A DNA stretch of 23,574 bases from contig JAEYSE010000035.1 of assembly GCA_023435025.1 (NCBI GenBank), forward strand, positions 1 through 23,574. The letters are read 5' to 3'. A program made the position numbers and the translations under genes. Shown in pieces: positions 7,609 through 15,066 of this stretch. Source of the DNA: Bacillota bacterium. GTDB lineage: Bacteria > Bacillota > Clostridia > Christensenellales > CAG-138. Within the stretch, counting starts at the first letter, position 1. Each line of letters starts with the position of its first letter. The notes beneath the pieces are model-generated. The model was not told the DNA's origin. It did no database searches and saw only the letters and a program-made list of their open reading frames with translations.

Positions 7609-7654
7609 CCGTTTTCCTCCTTTATCTTTGGCGGGGTATAGGGATACACGTTGC

Positions 7655-7684
7655 ATTGTACTCTAGGCTTTGCCGGGCTGTCAA
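7655..7684 (-). promoter_or_regulatory. Sigma-A promoter of nfnAB
   Basis: On the minus strand a perfect TTGACA (7679-7684) and TACAAT (7655-7660) are 18 bases apart. The start would be near 7648, leaving a 40-base leader with AAAGGAGG. The -35 is overlapped by an inverted repeat, which suggests regulated expression. Confidence 0.8.
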
Positions 7685-7707
7685 ATGATTATGCACGTAT
7701 CATTTGA
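7681..7707. promoter_or_regulatory. Inverted repeat overlapping the nfnAB -35 (operator candidate)
   Basis: Two perfect nine-base arms, TCAAATGAT (7681-7689) and ATCATTTGA (7699-7707), are separated by nine bases. The first arm covers four bases of the nfnAB -35 element. The repeat lies in the divergent region between nfnAB and the nucleoside kinase gene and is not followed by a T-tract, so a protein-binding site fits better than a terminator. It does not match the usual Rex consensus. Confidence 0.5.
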
Positions 7708-7777
7708 GTCCGTTTCGGGAATATTCTGGGTTTATAAACAATATTCACAATCGCTCGTATGCATCGCAACAAGAGCA

Positions 7778-7786
7778 TGCTATCAT
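7778..7786 (+). promoter_or_regulatory. Extended -10 promoter of the nucleoside kinase gene
   Basis: TGCTATCAT (TG at 7778, hexamer 7781-7786) is an extended -10 element about 46 bases before the start codon. No clear -35 is present, as is common for extended -10 promoters. Confidence is modest. Confidence 0.4.
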
Positions 7787-7831
7787 GATAAGGTAAAGCG
7801 TGAATTGGGAGCGGGAAAAACGGAGGTGCCT

Positions 7832-9541
7832 ATGCGACTTATAATTGATAACAAAACAATAGAAGCGAACACCGGCGAAACGCTGCTTTCCCTGATTGAG
7901 CGTGCGGGCTTTGCCGATACGCATATGGCCGACAAGCCGCTTGCCGCGCAGATTGGCGGCGAAGTGTTCCATTTAAACTATGTGCCCGTAAGGCTAAAGG
8001 ACGGTGTGGAAACGCCGCGAACGGCTGTCATCAATTCCGGGGGAACCATAGAGCTTCTGCGCTGCGCGGATACGATGGGAAGGCGTGTATACGAGCGGAC
8101 GCTTTTATTTGTGTTCATACTCGCGGTACGCAAGAAATTTCCCGGAGCGCGGGTGCTGGTGCAGTACGCGCTGGGCCAGGGATTGTATGTGCAGCTGGAC
8201 AAAAGCCCTGCGCTCACCGAAGCGGATACGCAACTATTAAAGGAAGAATGCCTGCGCATTATTGACGCCGATCTCCCGCTGGAGCGCGAGCGGCTGGATA
8301 TAGAGGATGCCATAGCGTTCTTCAACGACGATGGGCAGATCGATAAAGTCCGCCTGTTGCAGTGGCGTAAATTCAGCTACTTTGACGTATACCGCCAGAG
8401 CGGGTACATGGATTATTTCTATGGCGAAATGGCCCCTTCCACCGCCTATGCGAAGGTATTTGACCTTGCCTTTGTGCACCCGGGCCTTGTGCTGCTGCTG
8501 CCCGACCACGAGAACCCCGATGTGCCCGCAAAATACCACCACAGCCCCAAGCTGTTTGCCGTATTCGCACAGAGCGACGATTGGGGACGTCTGCTGCACT
8601 GCGCCAACGTGGCGGATCTAAACGATATGGTGGCGAACCACCGCATCCGGGAGCTGGTGCGCGTAAGCGAGGCGTTGCACGAAAAAAGTTATGCCATGCT
8701 GGCCGACCGCATCGTGGAGCGCGGGGCGCGCGCGGTGCTATTATCCGGCCCATCCTCCTCCGGCAAGACAACCAGCGCGAACCGGCTGTATACACAGCTC
8801 CGTGTGCTGGGAAAAAGCCCGGTCCTTCTTTCGCTGGACGATTATTACATCGATCGGGATCGTATCCCGCGTGACGAAAACGGCGAAGTTGACCTGGAGC
8901 ATATCAACACAATCGATACTGAGCAGTTCCGCAAGGACCTTGAGTTGCTTCTGGCGGGCGAACCGGTGGAGATCCCCAAGTTCGATTTTTTGCAGGCCAG
9001 GCGTGCGCCCAAAGGGCATTTGCTGCAGGTAGGGCCGGATGAACCGCTCATTATTGAAGGCATCCATGGGTTAAACCCGCTGCTGCTCTCCCCTTCCATC
9101 CCAATGGACAGCATATTCCGCGTATATGTGAGCGCGCTCACGACATTGAACCTCGACGACCACAACCGCATCCGTACCACCGACATGCGCCTGTTACGCC
9201 GCATGGTGCGGGATTTTGAAACGCGCGGCGCAAGCGTAGAAAAGACGCTATCCATGTGGCCGAGTGTACGGCGCGGGGAGGACAAATGGATATTCCCCTA
9301 CCAGGAGCAGGCGGATGCGTTCTTCAATACCGCCCTTGTTTACGAGCCCGCGGTACTTAAAAAACACATATTCCCGCTGCTCAAGGCAGTGCCGGAGGAA
9401 AGCCCCTATTTCAACATGGCGCGGGACCTTGTGAAGTTCCTTAACTACTTCGCGGACGCGGAAATCGAAGACGAGGTGCCGCCCACTTCCATTCTGCGCG
9501 AATTCATCGGCGGGAACGCGTTTTATAAGAAGTTTGATTAA
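7832..9541 (+). CDS. Nucleoside kinase with TGS and ThrRS-like N-terminal domains
   Basis: A 569-residue protein of the Udk/phosphoribulokinase kinase family with an extra N-terminal half. Residues about 1-65 look like a TGS-type ubiquitin-like domain (MRLIIDNKTIEANTGETLL). About 80-260 resemble the second additional domain shared with threonyl-tRNA synthetase. The P-loop GPSSSGKT lies at 306-313, then SLDDYYIDRDRIP near 331-343 and LIIEGIHGLNPLL near 405-417, all typical of uridine kinase-like enzymes. It should phosphorylate a nucleoside; uridine or cytidine is the usual guess, but the substrate of this long clostridial form is not settled. The start at 7832 is chosen for its GGAGG site five bases upstream. 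An in-frame extension to 7670 would run through the divergent promoter region. A terminator follows the stop. Confidence 0.87.
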   Translation: MRLIIDNKTIEANTGETLLSLIERAGFADTHMADKPLAAQIGGEVFHLNYVPVRLKDGVETPRTAVINSGGTIELLRCADTMGRRVYERTLLFVFILAVRKKFPGARVLVQYALGQGLYVQLDKSPALTEADTQLLKEECLRIIDADLPLERERLDIEDAIAFFNDDGQIDKVRLLQWRKFSYFDVYRQSGYMDYFYGEMAPSTAYAKVFDLAFVHPGLVLLLPDHENPDVPAKYHHSPKLFAVFAQSDDWGRLLHCANVADLNDMVANHRIRELVRVSEALHEKSYAMLADRIVERGARAVLLSGPSSSGKTTSANRLYTQLRVLGKSPVLLSLDDYYIDRDRIPRDENGEVDLEHINTIDTEQFRKDLELLLAGEPVEIPKFDFLQARRAPKGHLLQVGPDEPLIIEGIHGLNPLLLSPSIPMDSIFRVYVSALTTLNLDDHNRIRTTDMRLLRRMVRDFETRGASVEKTLSMWPSVRRGEDKWIFPYQEQADAFFNTALVYEPAVLKKHIFPLLKAVPEESPYFNMARDLVKFLNYFADAEIEDEVPPTSILREFIGGNAFYKKFD

Positions 9542-9562
9542 AACAAGCCAAAAACGATAACA

Positions 9563-9598
9563 GGCCGCATCCGTCAGAATGCGGCCTTCTTTCATTTC
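9563..9598 (+). terminator. Intrinsic terminator after the nucleoside kinase gene
   Basis: A perfect eight-pair stem, GGCCGCAT (9563-9570) with ATGCGGCC (9579-9586), is followed by a T-rich stretch on the plus strand. The neighbouring gene converges on it, so it may also stop minus-strand transcription. Confidence 0.75.
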
Positions 9599-9604
9599 CT
9601 ATTC

Positions 9605-10207
9605 TTACTTCGCCTTCCTCCACGGAAAGCTGATGTGCCGCGCGGAAGATCCCCTGAGGTAGCCGCCCTTCTGGACCTTCACGTCCGTCACGGTGACGAC
9701 TGCCTTTTCGCAGGAATTGGTAATCATATCCAACGCTTCGTGAAGGTGTTTGCGCTGGATCATCATCAGCAGCATGTAGCGGGATTCGTTTTCAATGCCA
9801 TGGACATCCATTGTGGTAATGCCAAATCCCTTTTCGCGCAGCATGGCGCTCAGGCTATGGGCAGACACAAGGTCGGGCACGACAATCTGTATGGAAGAAA
9901 GCCCGAACGCGAGCTTTTCATCCAGCCAAGAGCCCAGAAAGTTGCCCAGTCCGAAGGCGATTGCGTACACCACGATCTTAAGCGGGTCGGATTGGAATCC
10001 TGTAAGCACTGTGCTCGTAATAATGAGCCACATGGTGATTTCAATGACTGCCAAGAGGCTCCCCAAAGAGCGAATGCCGCGGTTGATGAGAACGATGCGC
10101 AGCGTGGAGGTAGTAACCTCCAGCATTTTTCCTAAAAAAATGAACACATACACCCATACGCTTTGCGTATCGGAGAATGCGGTAAGCGCATTAAAAAAGT
10201 TTTCCAT
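9605..10207 (-). CDS. UPF0316/DUF2179 family membrane protein
   Basis: A 200-residue protein matching the UPF0316 family (DUF5698 membrane part plus DUF2179 soluble part, like B. subtilis YebE). Three hydrophobic helices lie at about 17-37, 48-70 and 76-94. The conserved segment TTSTLRIVLINRGIR follows the first helix, and GLGNFLGSWLDEKLA closes the membrane part. The soluble domain (100-200) contains the DUF2179-like stretch REKGFGITTMDVHGIENESRYM. No biochemical function is known for the family. The start has a GAGGA site about nine bases upstream. Its leader carries a perfect inverted repeat. Confidence 0.85.
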   Translation of the reverse strand: MENFFNALTAFSDTQSVWVYVFIFLGKMLEVTTSTLRIVLINRGIRSLGSLLAVIEITMWLIITSTVLTGFQSDPLKIVVYAIAFGLGNFLGSWLDEKLAFGLSSIQIVVPDLVSAHSLSAMLREKGFGITTMDVHGIENESRYMLLMMIQRKHLHEALDMITNSCEKAVVTVTDVKVQKGGYLRGSSARHISFPWRKAK

Positions 10208-10233
10208 ATTTATATCCTCATTTTTCGTGGCGA

Positions 10234-10261
10234 TCTGGATAAAATCCCCTGATTATCCAGA
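10234..10261 (-). promoter_or_regulatory. Leader hairpin upstream of the DUF2179 gene
   Basis: Perfect nine-base arms TCTGGATAA and TTATCCAGA with a ten-base loop lie between the transcription start (about 10281) and the ribosome site on the minus strand. There is no T-tract, so this looks like an RNA hairpin or operator rather than a terminator. Confidence 0.5.
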
Positions 10262-10287
10262 CGCCGTTGTTCAAATAGACGATGAAG

Positions 10288-10316
10288 ATTATATCCATAA
10301 GCCCACAGAATGTAAA
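10288..10316 (-). promoter_or_regulatory. Sigma-A promoter of the DUF2179 gene
   Basis: On the minus strand TTTACA (10311-10316) and a perfect TATAAT (10288-10293) are 17 bases apart. Transcription should start near 10281, giving a leader of about 75 bases before the start codon. Confidence 0.75.
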
Positions 10317-10404
10317 GAAAATTCTTTATGAATGCGCACTTCAGCCTCCATTCACTGTTTTTTAGAAAAGGTCGGATCGCCTGCCTTTATTTTACCCTGC
10401 AAAA

Positions 10405-10413
10405 TGGTACAAT
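10405..10413 (+). promoter_or_regulatory. Extended -10 promoter of the dipeptidase gene
   Basis: TGGTACAAT (hexamer 10408-10413) is an extended -10 element 33 bases before the start codon; no strong -35 is visible. The leader carries an AAGGAGAG ribosome site. Confidence 0.5.
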
Positions 10414-10445
10414 AGTGCTATAGAAACCATTCAAGGAGAGCGAAT

Positions 10446-11843
10446 ATGTCATTTTTCTCTTCCATCAGCCCGGAGCAGCAAGAGAGGCTCGTTTCTTTTA
10501 TTACTGCAACGCTTGACAAGCAGGTTCAGGACCTGCAAGCGCTAATCAACATTCCAAGCGTGAAAGAGGCACCGGAGGGCAAGCTGCCTTTTGGCGCTCC
10601 TATTCAGCAGGCACTGGACTTTACACTGAAGCTCGCTGAAACCATGGGCTTCCCCGGCGGGCGGGACATTGACGGCTACGCGGGTTATATTGAAACCGGC
10701 GCGGGCGAAGAGATGCTGGGAATCCTTGCGCATCTTGACGTCGTCCCCGCGGGGGAAGGGTGGACGACAGAGCCATTTGGCGGAGAAATCAGAGACGGGC
10801 GCGTATATGGGCGCGGCTCAATCGATGACAAGGGCCCCACTGTCAGCGCGCTTTATGCGCTCGCAGCCATCCAGGCCGCGAATATCCCGCTCAAAAAGCG
10901 GGTGCGCGTAATCTTAGGCTGCGATGAAGAAAGCGGCTGGGCGTGCATGAACCGTTACAAGGAAACGGAGGAGCTGCCCACTATCGCGTTTTCACCGGAC
11001 GGCGAGTATCCGCTGGTGTATTCGGAAAAGGCAATACTGCAGGCGACGTTTACAAAAAAGCTTGCCCACAAGACCGCATTGCGCGTTTTCTCCGGTGAGC
11101 GCCCCAATGTGGTGCCGGGTACTGCGGAAGCCACAGTACCCGCCTCCATTGACGTGCCGGGCGTCAAGACGGACCACGGTTTCTCGCTTGCAGCAACTGC
11201 CGGGGAAAAGGGGACCAAGCTCGTTGTGACCGGCCTTGGCGCGCATGCCTCCACGCCGGAAAGCGGCCGCAACGCGCTTCTATACTTAATAAAGCTGCTG
11301 AGCAGTCTCAACCTCCCCACAGAGGACAAAGCCCTTGTGCGCTTTCTTGCGGACATTCTCAAAATGGACGTGCACGGCGAAACCATCGGCCTGGATACCG
11401 CCGACGACAGCGGCAGGCTAACGCTCAATGTCGGCGTATTTCGGTGGAATGAAGAGCAGGTTTCCATCACGTTCGACGCACGCTGCCCCCACTGCCTGCC
11501 CGCGGAGCAGGCGCTTGAGCGCCTGAAGGAGGCCTTTGCCCCTGCCGGGTTCGAGGTAGGCTATACAAGAATTCAGCAGGGGCTGCTCGTCCCCAGGGAA
11601 AGCGAACTGGTTCAGAAACTCATGGGTGTGTACCGCGCGCAGACCGGGGACACAAAGCGCACCCCGCTTGCCATAGGCGGCGGGACATACGCGCGCGCAA
11701 TGAAAAACGCAGTGGCGTTCGGCTGCGAATGGCCCGGAGACCCCATGGTCGCGCATATGCCGGACGAGTACATCTCCATAGACGATCTCAGACGCAACAC
11801 GCTGATGATGGCCGACGCCATACTAGCGCTTGCGGCAGAGTAA
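10446..11843 (+). CDS. PepV/Sapep-type M20 dipeptidase
   Basis: A 465-residue zinc aminoacyl dipeptidase of the M20 family, close in length to PepV and Sapep. It likely hydrolyses dipeptides in the cytoplasm during peptide use or wall-peptide turnover. The first zinc ligand motif is LAHLDVVPAG (His96, with Asp98). GRGSIDDKGP gives the bridging Asp127 followed by Asp128-Lys129. CDEESGW gives the catalytic and zinc Glu161/Glu162, and FSPDGEYP near 182-189 gives Asp185. The C-terminal MVAHMPDEYISIDDL carries the last His ligand. No signal peptide is seen. AAGGAG lies seven bases before the ATG. The next gene starts about 20 bases after the stop and probably shares the transcript. Confidence 0.92.
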   Translation: MSFFSSISPEQQERLVSFITATLDKQVQDLQALINIPSVKEAPEGKLPFGAPIQQALDFTLKLAETMGFPGGRDIDGYAGYIETGAGEEMLGILAHLDVVPAGEGWTTEPFGGEIRDGRVYGRGSIDDKGPTVSALYALAAIQAANIPLKKRVRVILGCDEESGWACMNRYKETEELPTIAFSPDGEYPLVYSEKAILQATFTKKLAHKTALRVFSGERPNVVPGTAEATVPASIDVPGVKTDHGFSLAATAGEKGTKLVVTGLGAHASTPESGRNALLYLIKLLSSLNLPTEDKALVRFLADILKMDVHGETIGLDTADDSGRLTLNVGVFRWNEEQVSITFDARCPHCLPAEQALERLKEAFAPAGFEVGYTRIQQGLLVPRESELVQKLMGVYRAQTGDTKRTPLAIGGGTYARAMKNAVAFGCEWPGDPMVAHMPDEYISIDDLRRNTLMMADAILALAAE

Positions 11844-11863
11844 GCCGCATTCCGTAGCAAATT

Positions 11864-12376
11864 TTGAGTTCACTTGCAATCACACTGGGTATGACGGCGC
11901 TGAATATCGTCTTTTGGACGGCATTCAACTTTGGCGTGGCGTTTCTTGTGCGCTGCCTCCCTAAAGGCCTGTTTCCCCATGGCCGCACGTTTTACCGGGA
12001 GTTTCATTTTGAAAAGCGCCTGTACCGCATGCTTCGTGTTGGCAGATGGAAGGACCATCTGCCCGAGGCAGGCGGGCTTGCGGGGTTCTCTAAACGCAGC
12101 CTTTCGGGCGAGCTTACCCTCCCATATGTTGAAAAATTCTTGACGGAAACCTGTATTGCGGAAGTGGGCCATCTAACGATCGGAGTCCTGGGGTATTGCT
12201 CTGTTGGGTTTGCGTGGCTGTTGCCCGACCCTTACCCGTACATTCCGCTGTTTATCGGCTTTGCCACGCTAGACCTCCTTGTACAACTACTTTTCGTGAT
12301 CATCCAGCGCTACAATCGCCCGCGCCTTGTCAGGCTGCGCACCCGGTTGCTTCAAACAAGCGTAACCCTATCATAA
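11864..12376 (+). CDS. CrtO-like membrane acyltransferase (glycosyl-diaponeurosporenoate acyltransferase family)
   Basis: A 170-residue membrane protein whose conserved blocks match the family of staphylococcal CrtO, which acylates the sugar of staphyloxanthin. The blocks are FHFEKRLYRMLRVGRWKDHLP (about 47-67), a central Glu-rich and His region (TETCIAEVGHLTIG), and the C-terminal VIIQRYNRPRLVRL. Hydrophobic helices lie near 5-30 and across about 105-146. No other carotenoid gene is in the window, so the true acceptor may be another lipid or glycolipid. The TTG at 11864 gives a length matching CrtO but lacks a clear ribosome site; an ATG at 11891 is an alternative. It follows the dipeptidase gene by 20 bases, so it is likely translated from that transcript. 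Confidence 0.72.
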   Translation: MSSLAITLGMTALNIVFWTAFNFGVAFLVRCLPKGLFPHGRTFYREFHFEKRLYRMLRVGRWKDHLPEAGGLAGFSKRSLSGELTLPYVEKFLTETCIAEVGHLTIGVLGYCSVGFAWLLPDPYPYIPLFIGFATLDLLVQLLFVIIQRYNRPRLVRLRTRLLQTSVTLS

Positions 12377-12445
12377 GCAACGGCAGCCGCAAATTGTCGC
12401 TCAGAGCATCAACAAGCCCTTTTTTCAGCGGCTTTGCCCCAGAAC

Positions 12446-12638
12446 CCCAAGGGACATGTCCCTTGGGAATTCCTTTCGTCGGGCACGCCCTATTTCATGG
12501 CGTGCCCGGGGATGGGTCTTAGAGGTGTTACGCCCCTAAGCGGGTGTTTGGGGGCTAAGCTAAAGCGCCGCCAGTGGCCGAATGAGCGAAGCGGAGGCGC
12601 AGTACGCAAGGGAGCGCAAGCCCCGTTAGGGATTGCGC
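12446..12638. repeat. Array of GC-rich hairpins in a gene-free tract
   Basis: The 475 bases between the CrtO-like gene and glmU hold no convincing gene, but contain at least five consecutive inverted repeats. A perfect 22-base palindrome spans 12446-12467 (half-site CCCAAGGGACA). GGGCACGCC/GGCGTGCCC pairs 12481-12489 with 12499-12507. CTTAG/CTAAG pairs 12518-12522 with 12536-12540. GCGCCGCC/GGAGGCGC pairs 12565-12572 with 12593-12600 with one mismatch. GCGCAA/TTGCGC pairs 12614-12619 with 12633-12638. The look is that of a dispersed, REP-like palindromic element of clostridial intergenic regions. Only one copy is in the window, so repetition in the genome is not shown. Confidence 0.5.
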
Positions 12639-12803
12639 GACCATTGCATACTGTGGGTCCGTCAGGCAGAGCCCTCAACGTGCCTCTTTGTCGTTAGCAG
12701 TCACAACTGCGGCTGCCGTGCTTATTCGATTTCTTTGCATATCCATTGCGAATCCTCAAAAGCAGTTTTACGTCCTTTCTGTTTTCTTTTTTCCCGCATA
12801 CTG

Positions 12804-12809
12804 TATACT
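12804..12809 (+). promoter_or_regulatory. Possible -10 element upstream of glmU
   Basis: TATACT lies 43 bases before the glmU start codon, next to a T-rich stretch. I see no clear -35, so this is tentative. Confidence 0.3.
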
Positions 12810-12852
12810 AATAAGGAGTCCGTTCTTGTTAAGAAAAGGGAGGAAATCCATC

Positions 12853-14229
12853 ATGCAACCATCCGTATCCGTGATTCTGCTTGCGGCAGGCGAAGGCAGG
12901 CGCATGCGCTCCGCTATACCCAAGCCGCTCTTCCCGCTGTGCGGCATACCGATGATGAGCCATATATTAAAGGCGGCAAAGGCACTGCAGACGAATGGCG
13001 TTCCGCTAACGGTCGTGGGCTATGGCGCGGATGAAATCAAGGCGCACTACGGCGAACGCCTTACGTACTGTGCGCAGGGAGAACAAAAGGGTTCCGGTGC
13101 GGCGCTGCTTGCGGCGCTGCCGTATATAAAACAGCAGGGCGGGCGAATTTTGGCCCTTGCATGTGATATGCCGCTTATCCGGGAGCAGACGCTTGCGATG
13201 CTCACGCAGCTTGATTGCGACGCGGCGTTTTTAACTTCTAAGCCGGAGGATCCTTCCGGCTACGCGCGCGTTTTGCGCGACTGGGACGGTCGCGTACTGG
13301 GTGTCGCGGAGGAGGATGCGCTTACAGATGCACAGAAAAATGTGCGGGAAGTACGGGTCAGCGCTTATTGCTTCTCTGCCGACCGGCTGATTGAAATCCT
13401 TGGCGCCCTTCCCACCTCCAGTTCTTCGGAGCTTTCCATGGCAGATATCGTATCGGCGTTTTTAAAAGCTGGATGCTTGGTGCAGACCATGCCCATAGAG
13501 CCGGAGGAAGCGCTTGCCGTAAACGACAGAGTTCGGCTATCCGAAGCCGCATCCGTATTGCGCCGCCGCATCAACCACGCACATATGCTCGCGGGCGTAA
13601 CCATGATTGACCCGGAACACACATACATTGACGCGGGGGTGCGACTTGGGCGGGACTGCACCTTATATCCCGGCGTGGTGCTCGAAGGCAGCACCGTCAT
13701 AGGCGATGGCACCACGCTCTACCCCGCATGCCGCATTGTGGACAGCCAATTTGGCAGACACTGCGCAGCGCAGGGAGTAGTCGCAAAGGATGCAATCGTG
13801 GGAGACAACGTCACGCTAGGGCCGTATGTGAACCTCCGCCCCGGCACAAACCTCGGCAACAACTGCAAAGTGGGCAATTACATCGAGGTCAAGAATTCCA
13901 ACGTGGGCGAAGGGAGCAAACTGCCGCACCTTTCCTATATCGGGGACGGGGATGTGGGCAGGCATGTGAACCTTGGCTGCGGCACCGTGTTTGTCAATTA
14001 TGACGGCTACAAAAAGCACCGTACCGTTATCGGGGACAACGCGTTTATCGGCTGCCACACCAGCTTGGTCGCTCCCATTACGGTGGGGGAAGGTGCGTTC
14101 ACGGCGGCGGGATCCGTCATTACGGAGGAAGTACCCGCGGGCGCTTTGGCTGTGGCGCGCGCAAAGCAGGTCAACAAGCCCGGCTATGTCGCGAGGCTCA
14201 AGGTGAAGCGTGGAGAGATAAAAGAATAA
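12853..14229 (+). CDS. glmU: Bifunctional GlmU: glucosamine-1-phosphate acetyltransferase / GlcNAc-1-P uridylyltransferase
   Basis: A 458-residue cytoplasmic enzyme that makes UDP-GlcNAc, the donor for peptidoglycan. The N-terminal uridylyltransferase shows LAAGEGRRM (10-18), Lys24, the Asp of ACDMP (Asp105), Glu154 and VND (Asn224). The C-terminal part is a left-handed beta-helix of hexapeptide repeats. It carries the acetyltransferase signature RPGTNLGNN, GNYIEVKNSNVGEGSKLPHLSYIGD (His359) and VNYDGYKKHRTVIGD. The N-terminal domain departs from consensus: the usual EINTG is EVRVS (166-170), and the usual GD before the metal Asp is CD. The start at 12853 follows GGGAGG and gives the normal family length; a longer frame would run through the hairpin-rich region. 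It is followed 20 bases later by a YhhN-type gene. Confidence 0.92.
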   Translation: MQPSVSVILLAAGEGRRMRSAIPKPLFPLCGIPMMSHILKAAKALQTNGVPLTVVGYGADEIKAHYGERLTYCAQGEQKGSGAALLAALPYIKQQGGRILALACDMPLIREQTLAMLTQLDCDAAFLTSKPEDPSGYARVLRDWDGRVLGVAEEDALTDAQKNVREVRVSAYCFSADRLIEILGALPTSSSSELSMADIVSAFLKAGCLVQTMPIEPEEALAVNDRVRLSEAASVLRRRINHAHMLAGVTMIDPEHTYIDAGVRLGRDCTLYPGVVLEGSTVIGDGTTLYPACRIVDSQFGRHCAAQGVVAKDAIVGDNVTLGPYVNLRPGTNLGNNCKVGNYIEVKNSNVGEGSKLPHLSYIGDGDVGRHVNLGCGTVFVNYDGYKKHRTVIGDNAFIGCHTSLVAPITVGEGAFTAAGSVITEEVPAGALAVARAKQVNKPGYVARLKVKRGEIKE

Positions 14230-14249
14230 GTTCGTAAGGGGGAGAAACG

Positions 14250-14888
14250 ATGTCCAACTTCGTGCTGGCTTGTTTTGCCGTCCTGACCATCGTCCACCTG
14301 TACGCGTGCGCAAGGCAAATGCAAAAGCTGCGGCGGTTCACAAAGCCGTTTCTAATGCCGGTGTTGATGCTTTGGTATACGCTGGCAGCGCAGTCTTCTT
14401 CTGCGCTTATCGCGCTGGCGCTTTTATTTGGCTGCGTGGGGGATTTCTTTTTGCTTCATGAGGAGCGCAAAAAGAACCTCTATTTGGGCATCGCGAGTTT
14501 CGCGGCGGGGCATGTCCTCTATCTCTTGTTCCTGCTTGAGCGTATCCAGCCACCCGCTTGGTGGATGATCGCCCTGCTTGCGGCGGTATATGGCGCGGGG
14601 CTTGTTTGGTCCTTTCTACGCATCCGGCCGCACGCGCAAAAGGATATGCTGTTGGGGAGCACGCTTTATGCGGCGTTACTTTGCTGTATGAGCGCATGCA
14701 CGGCGCTTTACGCGCTTTCCGGGCATAGCGCGCTGCCACTCTTCGGCTCGCTTTTGTTCCTAGTTTCCGATTCCATACTCTCCAGCCAAATTCTCGTAAA
14801 AGAAACCCGCTACGGTACACTCGCGGTCATGTCAACCTATATCGCGGCGCAGTTCCTGCTGAGTTTGGGTTTTTCAGCCGCCGTATAG
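14250..14888 (+). CDS. YhhN/TMEM86 family membrane protein (lysoplasmalogenase-like)
   Basis: A 212-residue polytopic membrane protein with about eight hydrophobic helices. Family hallmarks are TKPFLMPVLML near 31-41, LLFGCVGDFFLL near 58-69, LGIASFAAGHVLYLL near 78-92, and GSLLFLVSDSILSSQIL near 166-182, with a final YIAAQFLLSLG. The mammalian relative TMEM86B hydrolyses the vinyl-ether bond of lysoplasmalogens. Bacterial members are less studied, but anaerobic clostridia often contain plasmalogens, so a lipid role is reasonable inference. A GGGGGAGAA ribosome site lies six bases before the ATG. The gene is 20 bases behind glmU, so they probably form one transcript. Confidence 0.8.
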   Translation: MSNFVLACFAVLTIVHLYACARQMQKLRRFTKPFLMPVLMLWYTLAAQSSSALIALALLFGCVGDFFLLHEERKKNLYLGIASFAAGHVLYLLFLLERIQPPAWWMIALLAAVYGAGLVWSFLRIRPHAQKDMLLGSTLYAALLCCMSACTALYALSGHSALPLFGSLLFLVSDSILSSQILVKETRYGTLAVMSTYIAAQFLLSLGFSAAV

Positions 14889-14927
14889 GTACACGTAAAC
14901 ATTGTATGAACACAAGCGCGCCGCGCA

Positions 14928-14956
14928 TTGCGTGCGCGGATGGAAGATGATACAAT
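14928..14956 (+). promoter_or_regulatory. Probable promoter of the solute-binding lipoprotein gene
   Basis: TTGCGT (14928-14933) and TACAAT (14951-14956) are 17 bases apart. The leader of about 100 bases has short complementary GCGCGT and ACGCGC segments but matches no riboswitch that I know. The -35 sits in a GC-rich inverted repeat (14921-14927 with 14933-14939). Confidence 0.5.
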
Positions 14957-15066
14957 TTTTTTGATCCTGTATGGCCTTAAACAGGCGCGTTAAAATGATA
15001 AGCGCGTCCCAGAACGCTCCAAAAGGCAGCCGTGTTTGACGCGCGGCATACAGGCGGGAGGAATAT

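Noticed and set aside
7670..7831. Longer N terminus for the nucleoside kinase
   Set aside because: The extension covers the divergent promoter region and inverted repeat; the ATG at 7832 has a good GGAGG site and starts the TGS-like domain.
12688..12852. Longer N terminus for GlmU
   Set aside because: The extension has no GlmU homology, would exceed the family length and runs through the gene-free tract, while the ATG at 12853 has a GGGAGG site and starts with the usual beta strand and LAAGxG motif.
14921..14939. Terminator after the YhhN-type gene
   Set aside because: The seven-pair GC stem is not followed by a T-tract; it overlaps the -35 of the next promoter, so a terminator role is unsupported.
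14962..15066. Cobalamin or other riboswitch before the lipoprotein gene
   Set aside because: The leader is only about 100 bases and shows no B12-box or other conserved aptamer core; the repeated GCGCGT segments alone are too weak.
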